64,000 nucleotides of DNA from Amycolatopsis sp. NBC_01488 (lineage in GTDB: Bacteria > Actinomycetota > Actinomycetes > Mycobacteriales > Pseudonocardiaceae): contig NZ_CP109434.1 of the NCBI RefSeq assembly GCF_036227105.1, positions 1,616,001 through 1,680,000 on the forward strand. Direction: 5' to 3'. The notes under the pieces are model-generated. The model saw only the letters and a program-made list of their open reading frames with translations, did no database searches and was not told where the DNA came from. Both the position numbers and the translations under genes were made by a program. This document shows, in pieces, positions 57,072-64,000 of this stretch (its first letter is position 1; each line of letters opens with the position of its first letter).

Positions 57072-58247
57072 CTACCGGCCGTCACGAGGCACCAGGAGCA
57101 CCAGCGGGAGCAGCGCCAGCACCCCGCCGACGACCGCGACGAGCGCGTACCCGCCGCCGGCGAACAGCTGCCCGGAGCTCAGCCCGGCCAGCGCGGACGC
57201 CGACCACACGACCGCGTCGACGGTGCCCTGCACCCGGCTGCGCGTCTCCGGCGCGAGGTCGCGGCTGAGCTGCGCGCTGCCGCCGACGAACACCAGGTTC
57301 CAGCCGTAGCCCAGCAGGAACAACGCCACCGGCAGCCCGGACGTGTGCGCCGTCGGCGCGGCGAGCGCGGTCGCCGTCGACAGCGCCAGTACGCCGAGGC
57401 CCGCGTTGATCGTGACGCGCGGGCCCCAGCGGTCGGCGATCCGGCCCGACAGCGGTGCCAGCGCGAACATGCCGATGAGGTGCGCGCTCAAGACCCACGC
57501 GACGACGTCGAGGCCGTGCCCGTGGTCCTGCAGCTGCAACGGCGTCATCGTCATCACCGCGACCATCGTCAGCTGCGCGGCGACCATCGCGACCAGCGGC
57601 CGCACGACCGCGCCCGACCACACCGGGCGGCGCGCTCCGGCGGCGGCGGACGGCACCGGGACCTGCCGCGGCAGGAACACCGCCGCCAGCGCCGCCAACG
57701 CCGTGGCCAGCACCGCGACCGCGACCGGCCCGGACAGCGACGGCCAGCCGAAGCCGGACACGACGTGCGCCGCCGGCGCCATGAGCGCGGGTCCGGCGAG
57801 CGCGCCGACGGTCCCCGCCCAGACGACGTTCGCGAGCGCGCGGCCCCGGCGCTCCTCGGGGTAGAGGTCCGCGGCCAGGTACCGCGAGAGCTGCGCACCG
57901 CCGTTGCCGATGCCGACCAGCAGCATGCCCAGCAGCAGCGGCACCACCGAAGTCGTCAACGCGCCCGCGAGGGCGGCCAGCGCGCCGGCTGCCGCGACGC
58001 AGTAGCCGAAGGCCAGCACGCGACGGCGGCCGTGCCCCGGCAGCAGCACGCCCGTGCCGAAGGCCCCGGCCGCGGTTCCGAGCACGTTCGCCACGCTCGG
58101 CAGACCGCTCCAGCCCGGTCCGCTGCCCGCGGCCACGATCAGCGTGGCCGCGGTGCTCAGGCCGACGGTGGCCGTGTTGAGCAACGCGACGCCGGCGAAC
58201 AACGCCCCCATCGACCGGGTCCGGCCGGCCACCGCAGAAGTCCCCAT
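57072..58247 (-). CDS. MFS transporter
   Basis: 391 residues, twelve hydrophobic helices, a major-facilitator drug/metabolite exporter (LSRYLAADLYPEERRGRALA as the intracellular loop with a charged motif). No Shine-Dalgarno sequence; TAAAGT 8 bases before the ATG suggests a leaderless message. Divergent from an Lrp-type gene, its likely regulator. Confidence 0.88.
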   Translation of the reverse strand: MGTSAVAGRTRSMGALFAGVALLNTATVGLSTAATLIVAAGSGPGWSGLPSVANVLGTAAGAFGTGVLLPGHGRRRVLAFGYCVAAAGALAALAGALTTSVVPLLLGMLLVGIGNGGAQLSRYLAADLYPEERRGRALANVVWAGTVGALAGPALMAPAAHVVSGFGWPSLSGPVAVAVLATALAALAAVFLPRQVPVPSAAAGARRPVWSGAVVRPLVAMVAAQLTMVAVMTMTPLQLQDHGHGLDVVAWVLSAHLIGMFALAPLSGRIADRWGPRVTINAGLGVLALSTATALAAPTAHTSGLPVALFLLGYGWNLVFVGGSAQLSRDLAPETRSRVQGTVDAVVWSASALAGLSSGQLFAGGGYALVAVVGGVLALLPLVLLVPRDGR

Positions 58248-58342
58248 GACCAGCAACTTTAGGGATTTCCGGCTAGGTGCCGAAGGGCCATCGAACGGCA
58301 AATCCGTCGCCGGGACGGTGCTTCGGAAGGAAGATGGGGCCC

Positions 58343-58843
58343 ATGACCTTTCGTTCGGAAAAGGCGCTGGACGACGTCGACTGGCGGCTGCTCGAGCTGC
58401 TGCAGGCCGACGGGCGGCTGTCGTTCAAGGAGCTCGGCCGCCGGATCAACCTGTCCGCCCCGGCCGTGGCCGAGCGGGTGCGGCGGCTGGAGGAGACCGG
58501 GGTGATCACCGGCTACCGCGCGCAGGTCGACGCGCGGCGGGCCGGGCAGCCGCTGCAGGCGTTCGTCGAGATGCGCTGCGCGTTGAGCAGCTGCCTGCTG
58601 AAGACGTCGAAGTCCGAGGACTACCCCGAGGTGGTCGAGATCCACCGCCTCAGCGGCGACCACTGCACGATGCTGAAGATCCGGGCGGCTTCGCTCGAAC
58701 ACTTCGAGGGCCTGCTGGAACGGCTGGGCAAGCACGGCGAGTTGCGGTCGTCCGTGGTGCTGTCGACGCAGTACGAGGGACGGCCGGTGCAGCCGCCGTC
58801 GGACGACTTCCTCCGGGCGTCGACAGCCGAAGGCTGGTCGTGA
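58343..58843 (+). CDS. Lrp/AsnC-family transcription regulator
   Basis: 166 residues. Helix-turn-helix at about 10-60 (LDDVDWRLLELLQADGRLSF, KELGRRINLSAPAVAERVRR) and an effector domain (ITGYRAQVDARRAGQPLQAF). ATG 58343 has an AAGGAAGATGG leader. The 95-base spacer to the divergent MFS gene is the expected site for it to act. Confidence 0.9.
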   Translation: MTFRSEKALDDVDWRLLELLQADGRLSFKELGRRINLSAPAVAERVRRLEETGVITGYRAQVDARRAGQPLQAFVEMRCALSSCLLKTSKSEDYPEVVEIHRLSGDHCTMLKIRAASLEHFEGLLERLGKHGELRSSVVLSTQYEGRPVQPPSDDFLRASTAEGWS

Positions 58844-58911
58844 TGCCCGGTCGGCGGCCGTTCCCGGACACCTGCTTCGACTTCCCGGTGTCCCGCCGCG
58901 GCGTCCGCTGA
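58843..58911 (+). CDS. 22-residue ORF coupled to the Lrp gene
   Basis: ATG overlaps the Lrp stop (TGATG): MPGRRPFPDTCFDFPVSRR then GVR. May be chance; no RBS of its own is required when coupled. Lies directly before a terminator. Confidence 0.25.
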   Translation: MPGRRPFPDTCFDFPVSRRGVR

Positions 58912-58916
58912 ACGCG

Positions 58917-58953
58917 AAGGCGCCCCCGGTCCACTGTGGACCAAGGGCGCCTT
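58917..58953. terminator. Terminator between the Lrp gene and the surface protein gene
   Basis: Stem aaggcgccc, two mismatched bases, ggtcca; loop ctg; complement. A T-run follows on the plus strand, so it ends the Lrp transcript and can serve the convergent gene. Confidence 0.85.
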
Positions 58954-58962
58954 TTCGTTTCG

Positions 58963-60738
58963 TCAGGCCGAACGCCGGCGCCGCCGGGTGCCGACCAGCA
59001 GGCCGCCGCCGAGACCGAGAGCCACCAGCGCGAGCGCGCCGAGGCTGATCGCGTCGACCCCGGTGCTGGCCAGGCCGCCGCCACCGCCGCTCTCCCCGCC
59101 ACCACCGGAACCGCTGCCACTGCCGGGTGCCGGAGTGGCGGTGCAGTCGGCCGGGTTCGTCGGCACGGCCGGCGCCTGGGCGTCACCGGGCTCGACGTCG
59201 AACCCCAGCCTGGCCGGGTTTTCCTCCGGGCCGTAGACGTTGACGCCGGTCGGGTTGTCGTACTTGACCTGCCACCCCTGCGGCGGCACGAGGTACAGCT
59301 TGTAGTCGAGCCCCGGCACCAGGCCGTGGAACTCGAAGTGCCCCTGGTCATCGGTCGTCTGCTCGCCGATGACCGGGCAGTGCCGGTCGGCGGTCAGCAC
59401 GAGCTTGACGCCGGCCACTCCCTGGCGCGCACCCCCGTCCGTGACGTGCGTGACGTCCCCGACGATCGCGGCCTTGGCGCCCGGCACCGCGGCCTGGTCG
59501 CCGGCCTGCGCGTGGTTGTCGATGTCGACCTCGAAGTACCCGAAGTCGCAGTAGGCCGCCACGTAGCCGCGGTTGTACGCGGCGTCCGGCACGGTGTCGG
59601 TGACGTCGAACGTGCGCGTCTCGCCCGCTCCGATCGTCACCCCGCGGTTCCAGGCCAGGTCGCCCCAGCCGGGTCCGTCGCCCGCCAGGATGTAGGGGTC
59701 ACCGATCCGGTTGCACTCGGCCACGATGCCGGTGAGCGGGATCGGGCCGGAGTTGGCCAGCGTCACGGTGAGGTGCGCGGTGTCGCCGACCTGGTAGCTG
59801 TCCTGGGTGAACGCGATCGACGCCTTGAGCGCGCCGTTCAGCGGCGGGACGCCGCGGACGAGCATGTCGTCGCTGTCCGGTCCGATGTGGACGGTCCGGA
59901 ACGGGAACAGCCAGCCGTCGACCACGTCACCGCCGAGGTAGTAGTCCCCGGCCGGGACGTCGAAGCTGAACTTGCCGTCGGCGTCGCTGGTAGCCGTGTA
60001 CGCCTGACCGGTGCTGCTTTGGACGTACCGCAGGGTGAGCTTGGTGCCGGCCAGCTGCTCGCCGCCGTCGAGCTCGCCGTTGCCGTTCTTGTCGCCGTAC
60101 ACCGTGCCCACCGCGCGGCCGGCCACCTTGGTCACCGGGGTGCTGAAGCTGAACGTCTGGCTGGCACTGGCGCCGGACGCGTCGAAGAGGGCGCCGCGCA
60201 CGACCGCGGTGGCCTGCTCGACGTCCCGGACCTTCCCGGACACCTTGAGGTCGAAGGTTTCGTCCGGCTGGAGCGTCACACCGGGCCAGCCCTTGAGGTC
60301 ACCCCAGCCGGCGTAGGGCACGACGAGGTCGGTCGGGTCGGAGCTCATCTGGTACATGGTGAGACCGGTCGCGGTGGTCCCGCCGGTGTTCTTCAGCTTC
60401 AGCGTGAAGGTCACGTCTTCGCCGGTCCCGTACGACGGCTTGTCGAAGTCGAGCGACACGTCGACCTGCGCCCGCGCCGCCGCCTTCGCGGCCGGCGGCT
60501 TCCCGGCCGGGGACTTCGAAGCCTCGGTGGAGCCCGGAGCGCTGGACGGCGCTTCCGCGGAGCTGCTCGGCGGCGTTTCCGAACCGGCCGTGGTGGACGG
60601 CGCCGAGGATGTCGGCGTGGCGTCCGGCTCCTCCTGGGCGCCCGCCGGTGCGGCGAACGCTCCGGTCAACGCCGAAGCGGTGGCGAGGGTGGCGAGGTAG
60701 ATCGCCGCTCTGCGCACGATGGATCTGGATCTGTTCAC
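58963..60738 (-). CDS. Sortase-anchored surface protein (LAXTG type)
   Basis: 591 residues. Signal peptide 1-34 (ends APAGAQ). Residues 35-90 are Ser/Thr/Pro-rich. Repeated DUF11/SdrD-B-like beta domains follow (KPSYGTGEDVTFTLKLKNTG and SYQVGDTAHLTVTLANSG), with DKNGNGELDGGEQ calcium-type loops and a Cys-containing middle. A Gly/Ser spacer leads to LASTG (556-560), a hydrophobic helix and a TRRRRRSA tail. LAXTG is the signal of class E sortases. No sortase gene lies in the window. Confidence 0.9.
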   Translation of the reverse strand: MNRSRSIVRRAAIYLATLATASALTGAFAAPAGAQEEPDATPTSSAPSTTAGSETPPSSSAEAPSSAPGSTEASKSPAGKPPAAKAAARAQVDVSLDFDKPSYGTGEDVTFTLKLKNTGGTTATGLTMYQMSSDPTDLVVPYAGWGDLKGWPGVTLQPDETFDLKVSGKVRDVEQATAVVRGALFDASGASASQTFSFSTPVTKVAGRAVGTVYGDKNGNGELDGGEQLAGTKLTLRYVQSSTGQAYTATSDADGKFSFDVPAGDYYLGGDVVDGWLFPFRTVHIGPDSDDMLVRGVPPLNGALKASIAFTQDSYQVGDTAHLTVTLANSGPIPLTGIVAECNRIGDPYILAGDGPGWGDLAWNRGVTIGAGETRTFDVTDTVPDAAYNRGYVAAYCDFGYFEVDIDNHAQAGDQAAVPGAKAAIVGDVTHVTDGGARQGVAGVKLVLTADRHCPVIGEQTTDDQGHFEFHGLVPGLDYKLYLVPPQGWQVKYDNPTGVNVYGPEENPARLGFDVEPGDAQAPAVPTNPADCTATPAPGSGSGSGGGGESGGGGGLASTGVDAISLGALALVALGLGGGLLVGTRRRRRSA

Positions 60739-60854
60739 GAACAGTCACCCCTGATTACCCGATGAAACGCGCAAAGCCCCCGAACCGCGTGAACCGGCTC
60801 ACTGTAGCGGTATCCGGACCGGGTGAACAGGTGGTGAAACGACCATGGAAACGG

Positions 60855-60890
60855 GAAAGGCCCCCGCCGGAAACCCGGCAGGGGCCTTTC
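60855..60890 (-). terminator. Terminator after rpoC
   Basis: A 16-bp stem (gaaaggcccccgccgg with one mismatch), loop aaac, 14 bases past the rpoC stop. Confidence 0.85.
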
Positions 60891-60903
60891 TCGTGACTCA
60901 GCT

Positions 60904-64000
<3,097 letters not shown>

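Noticed and set aside
58936..60765. A 609-codon plus-strand frame opposite the surface protein
   Set aside because: Antisense shadow; the minus strand has signal peptide, beta domains and LAXTG.

Overview
The window is about 64 kb of very GC-rich DNA from a high-GC Gram-positive actinomycete. Codon third positions are almost all G or C. Ribosomal proteins carry long Ala/Glu/Thr tails, there is an ESX (type VII secretion) locus and an LAXTG-type surface protein. Together these point to a filamentous member of the Pseudonocardiaceae such as Amycolatopsis. The genus is an inference from gene order and style, not from a search.

Region 1 (1-11.2 kb): the amino-terminal part of glmS runs off the left edge. 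It is followed by an alpha/beta hydrolase, then a three-gene operon of ESX-substrate-like proteins (EspC-like, an 842-residue WxG-containing repeat protein, and a coiled-coil protein). Next comes a lipid module: a fatty-acyl-AMP ligase overlapping an acyl carrier protein, divergent from a shortened P450-like protein that has lost the ExxR motif. Then glmM and rplM-rpsI.

Region 2 (11.4-29.8 kb): an ESX-4-type locus sits between rplM and truA, the position ESX-4 has in mycobacteria. It holds a lipoprotein, a DUF4333 membrane protein, two WXG100 proteins, a basic protein, an Rv3446c-like Hsp70/membrane protein, EccC, EccD, mycosin, a large WxG protein with an EspC-like partner, EccB, EccE with a collagen-like N-terminus, a 26-codon mini-ORF and an unrecognised 239-residue protein. 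The genes lie in several divergent transcription units.

Region 3 (29.8-54.9 kb): nearly all genes are on the minus strand and are read right to left. They form the str operon (rpsL, rpsG, fusA, tuf), the S10-spc operon (rpsJ to rplO) and the secY-adk-map, infA-rpmJ-rpsM-rpsK-rpsD-rpoA-rplQ-truA series. Two things are unusual. A 61-codon ORF lies exactly between rpsM and rpsK. A three-gene insert (two paralogous membrane proteins and a LysE-type exporter) separates rplO from secY. Several intercistronic hairpins and paired repeats lie in the spacers.

Region 4 (54.9-64 kb): accessory genes (small acidic protein, small membrane protein, GNAT, zinc-ribbon protein, a divergent MFS/Lrp pair, a sortase-anchored surface protein) lead to the 3' two-thirds of rpoC, which runs off the right edge.

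Functionally the window couples cell-wall amino-sugar synthesis (GlmS, GlmM), the translation and transcription core, protein export (SecY, ESX-4) and one orphan fatty-acyl activation module. The most promising undescribed elements are the rpsM-rpsK small ORF, the FAAL/ACP/degenerate-P450 trio, the detached ESX-substrate operon, and the paralogous repeat proteins between rplO and secY.
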